From: Ilumatobacteraceae bacterium
GTDB lineage: Bacteria > Actinomycetota > Acidimicrobiia > Acidimicrobiales > Ilumatobacteraceae
Assembly (NCBI GenBank): GCA_019090765.1
Contig: JAHRVJ010000049.1
Location: forward strand, 1-12,576
Length of the DNA: 12,576 nt
Direction: 5' to 3'
The position numbers and the translations under genes were made by a program. Below are positions 5,841 to 12,418 of the stretch, piece after piece. Numbering within the stretch: position 1 is the stretch's first letter; each line of letters opens with the position of its first letter. The notes under the pieces were generated by a model, which saw only the letters and a list, made by a program, of their open reading frames with translations, did not search any database and was not told the origin of the DNA.

Positions 5841-6748
5841 GGGAGAGCGTTGAAAGTGTTAACGACAACCGGTGCTGCCTCAGCAACTGGGTCATCTTCA
5901 ATGTCAATCCAGCGTACGCGTGGATCACGACGGAACCATCGTTCCTGACGCACGGCAAACTGGCGGGTACGGGTAATGATCTTTTCGATGGCCTCATCTT
6001 GACCCAAATCACCGTTGAGATGCTCAAGGGTTTCCTTGTAGCCGATTGCCTGCGCCGCGGTTCGTGAGAGACCTCCCTCTGCAAGTGCCCCGACCTCGGC
6101 AATCAGACCGGAATCGATCATCTGATGAACCCGTTCCTCGATGCGTGCTGCGAGCACCGGACGCGGCCACCGCAAACCAAGTTGAACCACCTCGGACTCC
6201 GGATAGAAGTCCACCCCCGGCCCGAAGGTGCTGAAGGGGTGGCCACTGCCGATCGTCACTTCGAGAGCGCGAATCACTCGACGGCGGTTGCCCGGGTCCA
6301 TCTTGTCCGCAGCCTTCGGATCGAGAGTCAGTAGACGATCGTAAAGGGTTGCCGTGTCGGGTTCTTTCTCCAGTTCATCCCGGATGTTGGGCCACTCCCC
6401 CGGCAGGTCAAAGTCATCGATCACCACTCGGTGATACAGCCCCGTACCTCCCACCAACAAGGCCTGATGGCCGCGTTCGGCGATCTCGCCGATTGCACTG
6501 GCGTAGCGGTCACGAAATTCCGCCACGGTGAATTCGTCGCAAGGGTCGACGATGTCGAGTAGGTGGTGGTCAACTTCGGCACGTTCCTCGTCGGAGGCCT
6601 TCGCAGTACCGATGTTCATGTGTCGATACACCTGCATGCTGTCAATCGAGACGACTTCGACATCGCCCAACTCTCGTGCCGCGGCCATCGCCACCGACGA
6701 CTTGCCTGACCCCGTTGATCCCACAAGCGCTACCCGCATTGGCTGCAC
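5837..6748 (-). CDS. miaA: tRNA dimethylallyltransferase (MiaA)
   Basis: This roughly 300-residue protein should transfer the dimethylallyl group to the N6 of A37 in tRNAs reading codons that start with U, making i6A37. The P-loop is GSTGSGKS (residues 10-17 of the long form), slightly different from the common GPTASGKT. It is followed by the catalytic-Asp region VVSIDSMQVYR (Asp36), VDHHLLDIVDP, LLVGGTGLY, GNRRRVIRALEV and the C-terminal RTRQFAVRQERWFRRD. The start is uncertain: GTG at 6748 gives MQPMRVALVG, while ATG at 6739 gives MRVALVG, and neither has a clear ribosome binding site. It follows the chorismate mutase gene by 11 nt and overlaps dapF by 4 nt. MiaB, which acts on its product, is encoded two genes upstream in the same operon. 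Confidence 0.96.
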   Translation of the reverse strand: MQPMRVALVGSTGSGKSSVAMAAARELGDVEVVSIDSMQVYRHMNIGTAKASDEERAEVDHHLLDIVDPCDEFTVAEFRDRYASAIGEIAERGHQALLVGGTGLYHRVVIDDFDLPGEWPNIRDELEKEPDTATLYDRLLTLDPKAADKMDPGNRRRVIRALEVTIGSGHPFSTFGPGVDFYPESEVVQLGLRWPRPVLAARIEERVHQMIDSGLIAEVGALAEGGLSRTAAQAIGYKETLEHLNGDLGQDEAIEKIITRTRQFAVRQERWFRRDPRVRWIDIEDDPVAEAAPVVVNTFNALP

Positions 6749-6759
6749 CGCATCGGCAG

Positions 6760-7062
6760 TCAGAAGCTGTCGCCCTCGGCGATGCGCTGGTGGTGCTGGA
6801 TCACCTCTGCAACTACGAACCGAATGAACTTCTCGGTAAATGCGGGGTCTAACCCAGAATCGTCGGCAAGATCACGCAATCGGGAGATTTGCTGCTCCTC
6901 CCGGCCCGGATCAGACGGTGGAAGGTCAGAATTTGCCTTATAACGGCCAACGGCCTTGGTGATTTTGAAGCGTTCAGCCAGCAGGTGCACCAGCGCCGCA
7001 TCGATATTGTCGATACTGGCGCGGAACTCCGCCAGTTGGGGGTCCTCTGTGTGTTCGCTCAT
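6760..7062 (-). CDS. Chorismate mutase, AroQ (CM_2) type
   Basis: This 100-residue, mostly helical protein looks like a stand-alone AroQ-fold chorismate mutase, converting chorismate to prephenate at the start of phenylalanine and tyrosine synthesis. Aligning by eye to the E. coli P-protein domain, Arg14 (EFRASID), Arg31 (LLAERFKIT), Lys42 (VGRYKA), Asp51 and Glu55 (PSDPGREEQ) fall at the known substrate-binding positions. The C-terminal helix (AEVIQHHQRI) carries a plausible Gln. There is no signal peptide, so it should be cytosolic, and no fused dehydratase or dehydrogenase domain. It lies 33 nt after miaB and 11 nt before miaA, in the same direction, with no recognisable aromatic-pathway gene in the window. 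A divergent relative such as an isochorismate pyruvate lyase is possible but less likely. Confidence 0.85.
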   Translation of the reverse strand: MSEHTEDPQLAEFRASIDNIDAALVHLLAERFKITKAVGRYKANSDLPPSDPGREEQQISRLRDLADDSGLDPAFTEKFIRFVVAEVIQHHQRIAEGDSF

Positions 7063-7095
7063 CTGCCTGAGAACCTAGTGCCAGCTACCGCTACC

Positions 7096-8517
7096 TCAGT
7101 GGGCCGCAACGGGAATCCGGACCTTATGTGCCGGTTCGCAGATGAACTCATGGAACTCCCCGGTGAGGAAGTGCGGCGCGGCGCGGGTAACACGAACAAC
7201 TGCGTAACTTCCGGTTCGAAGCGGTCGGGGAGCCTCGAAGTGGACCAGCTTGTTCTGCCGCGTTCGGCCACTGATCACGCCGGGATCTCTCTTGCTCGGC
7301 CCTTCGATCAGCACCTCCTCGAGACGACCGACACGAGCTTCGTGTTTGCGAAGCGCGTCGGGTTCGACGACCTGGCGAAGACGTTCGAAACGATCAGCAA
7401 CCACCTCAGGGGAGATGAAGTCGCCTTCCATTGCCGCGGCTTCGGTGCCGGGACGCGGCGAGAACATAAAGGTGTAGGCGTAGTCGTATTCGGCCTCAGC
7501 AGCGACCTCTAAGGTCCCTTCGAAGTCAGCTTCGGTCTCGCCAGGGAATCCGACGATGATGTCGGTCGACACTGCCAGGTCAGGAACGGCTTGCCGAGCT
7601 TCGGTAAGCCGTTGAAGGTAACGCTCACCGGTATAGCCACGATGCATCAAGGCCAACACCCGATCGCTGCCGGCCTGCAGTGGATAATGCAGGTGCTCAC
7701 AGATCGCTGGCGTGTCGGCCATTGCCGCGAACGTTTCGGGACGCATGTCTTTCGGGTGTGGGCTTGTGAATCGCACGCGGCGAATCCCCTCGATCGCACC
7801 GACCTCGCGCAGCAGGTCGGCAAATAGAGGACGCAGTCTGGCTGAGTTGTCGCCACCTTGGCGAGCCATAACTTGGATGTCACGCCCGTAGCTGTTGACG
7901 TTCTGCCCAAGCAAGGTCACTTCGGTGACGCCTTGCTCGGCCAGCCGAGCAACCTCGTCGAGGATCTCACTGAATGGCCGACTGATTTCGCGACCCCTAA
8001 CGGCGGGGACAATGCAGAATGCACAGCTGTTGTCGCAGCCAATTTGGATGGTTACCCACGCGTTATATGACGTAACTCTGCGGGCCGGAAGTGCCGACGG
8101 GAACATGGCGTGGTCGTCGATGACTGCGGCTTCCAAAAATTCGACGAGCGGGCCCTCGGAATCAGTGGAATCGCGCAACAACTCCGCTGCCCGGTGCACG
8201 TTATGTGTGCCCATGACCACGTCGACGTGACCCGCCCGCTCAGCGATCAAGTCTCGGTCCTTCTGAGCCAAACAGCCCGAAACAACAACCTGACGACCGT
8301 CACGCTTGGCCTTCCATGTCTTCAAATGCCCCAGATTGCCGTACAGCTTGCTGTCTGCGCTCTCTCGGATACAGCAAGTATTGAGCACAATTACGTCGGC
8401 CGCGGACTCTGATTCGGCAGGGGTGAGCCCATCATCTTCCAGCAGGCCAGCTATCCGTTCTGAGTCGTGCTCGTTCATCTGACACCCGAAGGTACGCACG
8501 ATGTAGCTACGAGACAT
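7096..8517 (-). CDS. miaB: tRNA-2-methylthio-N6-dimethylallyladenosine synthase (MiaB)
   Basis: This 473-residue radical-SAM methylthiotransferase adds the 2-methylthio group to i6A37 in tRNA, completing ms2i6A37. The N-terminal UPF0004 domain supplies three cysteines for the auxiliary iron-sulfur cluster: Cys12 (RTFGCQMNEHDSERI), Cys48 (LNTCCIRE) and Cys82 (SGCLAQ). The radical-SAM cluster is bound by Cys161, Cys165 and Cys168 (GCDNSCAFC). Family signatures VRGREISRP, LLGQNVNSYG and HYPLQAGSD follow, and a TRAM domain closes the protein (IEGPSKRD ... SGRTRQNKLVHF). The frame is open upstream to 8730, but the ATG at 8517 gives the normal MSRSYIVRTFGCQMN start, and the upstream extension overlaps the divergent gene. 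It is probably the first gene of the operon running to 1662. No convincing ribosome binding site precedes it. Confidence 0.97.
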   Translation of the reverse strand: MSRSYIVRTFGCQMNEHDSERIAGLLEDDGLTPAESESAADVIVLNTCCIRESADSKLYGNLGHLKTWKAKRDGRQVVVSGCLAQKDRDLIAERAGHVDVVMGTHNVHRAAELLRDSTDSEGPLVEFLEAAVIDDHAMFPSALPARRVTSYNAWVTIQIGCDNSCAFCIVPAVRGREISRPFSEILDEVARLAEQGVTEVTLLGQNVNSYGRDIQVMARQGGDNSARLRPLFADLLREVGAIEGIRRVRFTSPHPKDMRPETFAAMADTPAICEHLHYPLQAGSDRVLALMHRGYTGERYLQRLTEARQAVPDLAVSTDIIVGFPGETEADFEGTLEVAAEAEYDYAYTFMFSPRPGTEAAAMEGDFISPEVVADRFERLRQVVEPDALRKHEARVGRLEEVLIEGPSKRDPGVISGRTRQNKLVHFEAPRPLRTGSYAVVRVTRAAPHFLTGEFHEFICEPAHKVRIPVAAH

Positions 8518-8525
8518 GGGGCCTG

Positions 8526-8531
8526 AGGATA
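8526..8531 (-). promoter_or_regulatory. Possible -10 element of the miaB operon
   Basis: The minus strand reads TATCCT (four of six matches to TATAAT), ending 8 nt before the miaB ATG, so the transcript would have almost no leader. No good -35 lies at the expected distance. The 47-bp gap to the divergent gene at 8565 must hold promoters for both directions unless they lie inside the genes. Confidence 0.3.
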
Positions 8532-8564
8532 CTGGCTCGGCCTGCGCCCGATATCGTCCCGCAG

Positions 8565-8996
8565 GTGTTTGCCATTCTTCCCATCTCAAATACCTACCAA
8601 TTCCTCGGCCTGCTCCACGTGCTGGCCGCGATTGTCGCCTTCGGGCCACTGTTTCTCTACCCGCGCCTTCAACGCTCTGGCGAAACAGAAGCAATTGCCT
8701 CGATGCACACCAAGCTCGTGCTTCCAGCACTCACACTGGTGTGGGTACTCGGGATGGGTCTCGCTGGTGTCGGCGAATACGACATGGCGAATACAGCATG
8801 GATGACCACATCGATTTTGGTGTGGCTGGCAACTATGGCGGTGAGCTGGTTCCTGATTCGGCCGTCGCTAACCGATACCAGCAGCGCCGCGAAGGGCAAA
8901 CTCGCCGCCGGTATCGGCGTCACGCACATTTTGCTGATCGTTGCGCTCTACCTGATGGTGTTTCAGCCAGGTGGCTCAACGTTCAAGATCAGCTGA
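8565..8996 (+). CDS. Small four-helix integral membrane protein (DUF2269-like)
   Basis: This 143-residue protein has four hydrophobic segments at about 13-33, 50-70, 79-98 and 113-133, short loops, and almost no soluble portion. The first helix region (GLLHVLAAIVAFGPLFLYPRL), with a histidine in the membrane, resembles DUF2269-type proteins, but I assign that family only weakly. There is no catalytic motif and the function is unknown. The start is GTG at 8565. No ATG lies in frame nearby and there is no clear ribosome binding site. It is divergent from miaB (47 nt between starts) and convergent with recA, whose stop is only 6 nt beyond its own. It occupies the place directly downstream of recA where recX is found in many actinobacteria, but shows no resemblance to RecX. 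Confidence 0.8.
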   Translation: MFAILPISNTYQFLGLLHVLAAIVAFGPLFLYPRLQRSGETEAIASMHTKLVLPALTLVWVLGMGLAGVGEYDMANTAWMTTSILVWLATMAVSWFLIRPSLTDTSSAAKGKLAAGIGVTHILLIVALYLMVFQPGGSTFKIS

Positions 8997-9002
8997 CTCC
9001 GG

Positions 9003-10058
9003 TTAGTCGAGCTTGATCGGTTCTTCGTCGACTTCGGAGAACTCCTCTTCAGCTGCTCCGCCCTCAGGCTCTTTGAGGCCTGAAGCAATGAGCACCTTGT
9101 CGTTGATTTCCATCATCACCTCGGGATTCGTTTTGAGGTAATTCTTTGCATTCTCACGGCCTTGTCCGAGCTGTTCGCCTTCGTAGGTGAACCAGGCACC
9201 CGACTTCTTCACAATGGCGAGGTCGACCGAGAGATCGATGAGCGAACCCTCACGGCTGATTCCCTGCCCGTACATGATGTCGAATTCGGCTTGACGGAAC
9301 GGTGGCGAAACCTTGTTCTTGACCACCTTGACGCGAGTTCGGTTGCCGACGACTTCGGGACCATCTTTCAACGCCTCGATTCGACGAATATCGAGCCGAA
9401 CCGAAGAGTAGAACTTCAACGCCCGGCCTCCCGGTGTGGTTTCGGGTGAGCCGAACATGACCCCGATCTTCTCGCGGAGTTGGTTGATGAAGATGATAAT
9501 GGTATTGGTTTTGCTGATGTTGCCAGTGAGCTTGCGCAAAGCCTGGCTCATCAGGCGGGCCTGTAGCCCGACGTGAGTGTCGCCCATTTCGCCTTCGATT
9601 TCGGCCCGTGGCGTGAGCGCCGCTACCGAGTCGACGACGATCACGTCGATCGCACCCGACCGACAAAGCATGTCGGAGATCTCAAGCGCCTGCTCGCCAG
9701 TGTCGGGCTGAGAAATGAGTAGCTGGTCGACATCGACACCAATCGCCCGCGCGTACACCGGGTCCATCGCGTGCTCCGCATCGATGTAAGCACAGACGCC
9801 GCCGCTGCGTTGCGCCTCGGCCACAACGTGCATGGCCAGAGTTGACTTACCCGAAGACTCCGGACCGAAGATCTCGGTGATCCGGCCGCGCGGCAGGCCA
9901 CCGACGCCGAGTGCGAGGTCGAGTGGCAGCGCCCCGGTCGGAACCACCTGAACGTCCATATTGGTGCGCTCACCCATTTTCATGATGGCGCCCGAGCCGA
10001 ACTGCTTATCGATCTGGGCCAGCGCCATATCCAACGCTTTCGCTCGATCTTTGCTCAT
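9003..10058 (-). CDS. recA: RecA recombinase
   Basis: This 351-residue RecA is the ATP-dependent strand-exchange protein of homologous recombination and the activator of LexA self-cleavage. The Walker A motif GPESSGKST, the catalytic-Glu region AYIDAEHAMDP, Walker B VIVVDSVAAL, loop L1 with EIEGEMGD, the INQLREKIGVMFG signature, loop L2 with SPETTPGGRALKF, and KVVKNKVSPPF are all present. The C-terminus is acidic (EEEFSEVDEEP), as is usual for RecA and known to moderate DNA binding. The ATG at 10058 gives the normal MSKDRAKALDMALAQIDKQFG start. No intein is present. A leader of about 105 nt separates it from its predicted start point, and the promoter contains a LexA box. No recX follows. Confidence 0.99.
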   Translation of the reverse strand: MSKDRAKALDMALAQIDKQFGSGAIMKMGERTNMDVQVVPTGALPLDLALGVGGLPRGRITEIFGPESSGKSTLAMHVVAEAQRSGGVCAYIDAEHAMDPVYARAIGVDVDQLLISQPDTGEQALEISDMLCRSGAIDVIVVDSVAALTPRAEIEGEMGDTHVGLQARLMSQALRKLTGNISKTNTIIIFINQLREKIGVMFGSPETTPGGRALKFYSSVRLDIRRIEALKDGPEVVGNRTRVKVVKNKVSPPFRQAEFDIMYGQGISREGSLIDLSVDLAIVKKSGAWFTYEGEQLGQGRENAKNYLKTNPEVMMEINDKVLIASGLKEPEGGAAEEEFSEVDEEPIKLD

Positions 10059-10139
10059 GTGGTTCTCGCTTTCGTTTCGGTGTTTCTACAAACCGGATGC
10101 GGTTGCTGTTGGTCAACGTAGATGGGGGGTGTCACAGTG

Positions 10140-10163
10140 TTCGGCGGCAACTCGGCCACCGAA
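10140..10163 (-). other. Strong hairpin at the predicted 5' end of the recA mRNA
   Basis: The minus strand reads TTCGGTGGC, the loop CGAGTT, then GCCGCCGAA. That is a 9-bp stem with a single internal U-G pair and a 6-nt loop. The promoter at 10171-10200 predicts transcription starting near 10164, so the hairpin would begin at or within a base or two of the mRNA 5' end. It is about 80 nt before the ATG and has no U-tract, so it does not look like a terminator. A 5'-terminal stem of this kind can protect mRNA from 5'-end-dependent decay; this role is inferred. Confidence 0.5.
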
Positions 10164-10170
10164 TGACATC

Positions 10171-10200
10171 AGTGTAGTCAACGAACAATCGTTCTGACAA
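10171..10200 (-). promoter_or_regulatory. recA promoter
   Basis: On the minus strand TTGTCA (-35, 10200-10195) is followed after 18 nt by TACACT (-10, 10176-10171). The -10 is identical to that of lexA. The start point is expected around 10163-10165, leaving a leader of about 105 nt. The spacer contains the LexA box at 10182-10195, so repression would act by blocking RNA polymerase binding. Confidence 0.75.
10182..10195 (-). promoter_or_regulatory. LexA (SOS) box of recA
   Basis: The plus strand reads CGAACAATCGTTCT (minus strand AGAACGATTGTTCG), a GAAC-N4-GTTC dyad with a full CGAAC arm. It lies within the spacer and touches the last base of the -35 of the recA promoter. Its left half CGAACAAT is identical to the lexA box at 978-991, which supports recognition by the same LexA. 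Confidence 0.85.
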
Positions 10201-10238
10201 GTATTCTGTGGCCGAACGCCACTGAGTTCGCTCCGGCG

Positions 10239-10652
10239 TTAATCGGACGACTGCCCGGACCCTCCGACGGGAGCAAAATCTTCCCGGGTGGGCGGGCGCA
10301 TCGTGAGATCGAGCGCCTGCCAGATCAGGTACGCCGAGCCGTAGGAAAGCAACGGCAATACCACCGCCAGCACACCGAGCACAGCAAACATCAAGCCCAC
10401 CTCAACATCTGGCCAGGTGACCGCGACCATCCCTCCAAGAACCAAGATCAACGGACCGAAAGTGATAATCGCTGTGATCGCGGCCGCACCCAGCTCGTAC
10501 CCGACATCGTCACGCCGCCAGCCCAACCCGCAAGTCTGACAATGGTCGGCCTTTTTGTACCACCCGACAAAGAAAGCACCACGCCCACCACACCAGGGGC
10601 AGCGACGAAGCGCGCCTCGCAACAGCTTCCGAACGACACCTGAATTCTCCAC
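10239..10652 (-). CDS. DUF983 family zinc-ribbon membrane protein
   Basis: This 137-residue protein has an N-terminal zinc ribbon with Cys18, Cys21 (RRCPWCGGRGAFF), Cys38 and Cys41 (DHCQTCGLGW), followed by a DD-x-GYELGA segment and two membrane helices at about 56-79 and 86-108. This layout and the motif order match the DUF983 family. The molecular function of the family is not established. The start is GTG at 10652, and no ribosome binding site is visible. A -10-like TAATCT ends exactly six bases before the GTG, suggesting a leaderless mRNA. It lies upstream of recA in the same direction, with 180 nt between, and recA has its own promoter. The gene is divergent from the membrane protein starting at 10691, with 38 nt between start codons. 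Confidence 0.85.
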   Translation of the reverse strand: MENSGVVRKLLRGALRRCPWCGGRGAFFVGWYKKADHCQTCGLGWRRDDVGYELGAAAITAIITFGPLILVLGGMVAVTWPDVEVGLMFAVLGVLAVVLPLLSYGSAYLIWQALDLTMRPPTREDFAPVGGSGQSSD

Positions 10653-10658
10653 AATCGT

Positions 10659-10664
10659 AGATTA
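10659..10664 (-). promoter_or_regulatory. Possible -10 element for a leaderless DUF983 transcript
   Basis: The minus strand reads TAATCT, followed by six bases and then the GTG at 10652. This is the same -10-to-start spacing as at lexA. No recognisable -35 lies 16-18 nt upstream, so the call rests on the hexamer, the spacing and the absence of a ribosome binding site. Confidence 0.35.
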
Positions 10665-10690
10665 CGGTCAGGATTTGCCAGACTCTCCCC

Positions 10691-11500
10691 GTGAGACGAT
10701 CTCCGGCGGGCCTGTTACTGATAGTTGCTGGGGTACTAATCGCTCTCGCGGTCAGTACCTGGTGGTTCCAACGCGTCGCCTTTTCCCCATCGTCAGATTC
10801 CAACAAGACGCTCTCGATCCTCGGTGACGAAGACATCCGCAGCGAGATCGCCACGATCGTCGCCGGCGCCGACGCCGCACAGTTGAGCCAGTCGCCAACC
10901 CAACTCAAAGAGTTCATTGAGGGAATCGCACAACTCCCTGACGGAGCTGCTCTGATGAGCGAATTCGTTGGCAACGCCCACGCCCGCCTTATTGGCGATC
11001 GCGAAGCCACAGTCGAAATCACAGCAGCTGAGCAGGTAACAATCGTGCGCGACGAACGCGTCGGAGAACTGGCAGTTATCACGCTTCCGGTAGAAGAAGT
11101 CGGTTCTCTCTCCTTCATAGATTCGGGCGCAAAGTGGCTGAGTCTGGCCAGCCTGGCGCTCGGAATAATCTTGCTCGTCGCTGGCCTCGTCCTAAATGCC
11201 GAACGCGGTGAGTTCACCTTTGCGCTCGGCGTAACCATGGCCACTCTGGCTGGCCTGCTAGTGCTGCTGGGTTACCTGGTGCCGCTCGCAGGTCTTCCCG
11301 CGCTCTCCGATGACACCTGGATGGGGGTCTTCCCGCGTCTGGCCAACCACGACCGAAATCTCACACTCGCGTTGGCCATCGGGGCACTCATCATCGGAGC
11401 AGTAGCCACCTTCGGCACTAATGATCGCCGTCGCCGCCGGCAAACCTCGACGCCGATGTCAGCAGGCCGGTACCGCGTCGACCGCAGCTGGTCGCGCTGA
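10691..11500 (+). CDS. Membrane protein with an N-terminal anchor, extracytoplasmic domain and three C-terminal helices, function unknown
   Basis: I do not recognise this 269-residue protein. It begins MRRSPAGLL and has a helix at about 7-27, a soluble region at about 28-148 rich in acidic residues, then helices at about 150-169, 178-199 and 224-241, and a basic tail starting RRRRR near 246. The positive-inside rule places the N-terminus and tail in the cytoplasm and the 120-residue domain outside. There are no cysteines and no catalytic motif I can name. The repeated ITAAEQVTIVRDERVG-type strands suggest a small beta or mixed domain. The start is GTG at 10691, without a clear ribosome binding site. 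It is divergent from the DUF983 gene with 38 nt between, so the two may share a control region. It is convergent with the lipoprotein gene. Confidence 0.78.
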   Translation: MRRSPAGLLLIVAGVLIALAVSTWWFQRVAFSPSSDSNKTLSILGDEDIRSEIATIVAGADAAQLSQSPTQLKEFIEGIAQLPDGAALMSEFVGNAHARLIGDREATVEITAAEQVTIVRDERVGELAVITLPVEEVGSLSFIDSGAKWLSLASLALGIILLVAGLVLNAERGEFTFALGVTMATLAGLLVLLGYLVPLAGLPALSDDTWMGVFPRLANHDRNLTLALAIGALIIGAVATFGTNDRRRRRQTSTPMSAGRYRVDRSWSR

Positions 11501-11553
11501 AATCTGCCGAGACATCATAAGAGACGGTCCCGACATCCAGGCAGCTGCATCTC

Positions 11554-11576
11554 GGTGGTGACCATCGGCGACCACC
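11554..11576. terminator. Weak hairpin between convergent genes, possible terminator
   Basis: GGTGGT (11554-11559) and ACCACC (11571-11576) can pair across an 11-base loop, in the 100-bp gap between the membrane protein ending at 11500 and the lipoprotein gene ending at 11601. Neither strand has a T-run after the stem, so if it terminates transcription it does so without the classic U-tract. Nothing else is visible in this gap. Confidence 0.25.
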
Positions 11577-11600
11577 AAACCACAACTTGAGGGCGCGGGC

Positions 11601-12338
11601 TCAGGCGTTCAGAAACGTCGTGATCTCAGGTGCGTCGCGATACCACTTATGATCGGTGAATGGACTCGGAGTCACCGTGGTTCCAAGGTTGTCGGCGTAC
11701 GTAGCCACGTCGATGGTTGTTCCACCAGCGCACGTCCAGTCGATCGTGGCACAGTCGGTTCCGGGCTGTTGGGCAATCGCCGTCGTCCAGTACATCACGA
11801 CATCGACGTCTGGGGCTGGCGCACAATCATCAGTCGCCGTATCGGTCACGGGATCATCGATGACGTAACCCTTCACCACACCGTTGAATGTCTCGCCACT
11901 ACAGAACAGGGATGCAGCGAAAGCAGCTCCATTCGAGAAACCGTTGATCACGGCCTGGCCGCACCCGTTCGCGACAAGTGCGCTCGAGACCACATCCCTG
12001 GCTTCGGCCCATCGACTCTCGGGAAAGTACATCCACTGCCGACCACCCCAGCCGTCCTCGTTCCCCGTTGGCCTCACGATCAGCACCCCGTCACCATCAG
12101 AGCTCGTGGCACCACCAGAACTGCCCTTGCCGTGAAGTCGGACGATGCAGCGAGTCGTGTTATCAGAGACTCGATCGGCCACGTCCCCGGCCACAGCAGA
12201 GTCATTGATCGTGCGAATCTCGCCGGCGCTCTGAGGAAGGGTCCCGCCCGGAGCCAACGCAGACGGTTCCGAGGAACCACAAGAGGCGACAGCGAAAGCT
12301 GATGCAACAAGAAGACCGATCAGTCCGCGCTGGCCCAT
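11601..12338 (-). CDS. Predicted lipoprotein with alpha/beta-hydrolase (esterase-like) active-site motifs
   Basis: This 245-residue protein has a signal peptide ending in the lipobox VASC, so it should be cleaved before Cys20, lipidated and anchored on the outside of the membrane. After a Ser/Pro linker, RCIVRLHGKGSSGG (about 63-76) looks like the oxyanion-hole strand of an alpha/beta hydrolase, and INGFSNGAAFAASL (131-144) contains the nucleophile elbow G-F-S-N-G with Ser135. An acidic residue in YVIDDPVTD (about 158-166) and His230 in FTDHKWYRD could complete the triad. The pattern resembles secreted polyhydroxybutyrate-depolymerase or feruloyl-esterase relatives, but the substrate cannot be told. 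Additional cysteines (64, 126, 146, 171, 196, 203) suggest disulfides outside the cell. The ATG at 12338 has no ribosome binding site. A -10-like CATACT lies six bases before it. Confidence 0.75.
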   Translation of the reverse strand: MGQRGLIGLLVASAFAVASCGSSEPSALAPGGTLPQSAGEIRTINDSAVAGDVADRVSDNTTRCIVRLHGKGSSGGATSSDGDGVLIVRPTGNEDGWGGRQWMYFPESRWAEARDVVSSALVANGCGQAVINGFSNGAAFAASLFCSGETFNGVVKGYVIDDPVTDTATDDCAPAPDVDVVMYWTTAIAQQPGTDCATIDWTCAGGTTIDVATYADNLGTTVTPSPFTDHKWYRDAPEITTFLNA

Positions 12339-12344
12339 ACCAAC

Positions 12345-12350
12345 AGTATG
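12345..12350 (-). promoter_or_regulatory. Possible -10 element for a leaderless lipoprotein transcript
   Basis: The minus strand reads CATACT (four of six matches to TATAAT), followed by six bases and the ATG at 12338. This is the same geometry as at lexA. The -35 region is unconvincing. Confidence 0.35.
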
Positions 12351-12402
12351 CCGCGACAGCCCGATTCACGACACGACGCTGCGGGATTAGTTGGCCTGCA
12401 CA

Positions 12403-12418
12403 GAGCCCGAAAGGGCTC
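12403..12418. terminator. Perfect GAAA-tetraloop hairpin, possible terminator or structured RNA element
   Basis: GAGCCC, the loop GAAA, then GGGCTC form a perfect 6-bp stem. On the plus strand the loop is a GNRA tetraloop, which is unusually stable in RNA. On the minus strand the loop is TTTC. There is no T-run on either side. It lies 50 nt beyond the stop of the possible gene fragment at the right edge and 65 nt before the lipoprotein -10, so a terminator between those two units is the simplest reading. No known riboswitch or small-RNA pattern is recognisable around it. Confidence 0.4.

Noticed and set aside
8518..8730. N-terminal extension of MiaB by 71 residues
   Set aside because: The extension is Arg-rich and unlike any MiaB, overlaps the divergent membrane-protein gene, and the normal MSRSYIVRTFGCQMN start is at 8517.
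8516..9016. 166-residue plus-strand frame overlapping the small membrane protein
   Set aside because: Low-complexity, Arg-rich translation typical of an out-of-frame shadow; the frame starting at 8565 gives four clean membrane helices.
10213..10230. CGAAC ... GTTCG inverted repeat downstream of the DUF983 gene, considered as a further LexA box
   Set aside because: The half-sites are 8 bases apart instead of 4, and the standard box at 10182-10195 already explains recA control. It might be a weak hairpin only.
10510..11244. 244-residue minus-strand frame opposite the unknown membrane protein
   Set aside because: It is the antisense of the plus-strand gene, Ser/Arg-rich with no domain, and also overlaps the real DUF983 gene.
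11649..12302. 217-residue plus-strand frame opposite the lipoprotein gene
   Set aside because: The opposite strand encodes a signal peptide with lipobox and hydrolase motifs; this frame is Arg/His-rich without structure.
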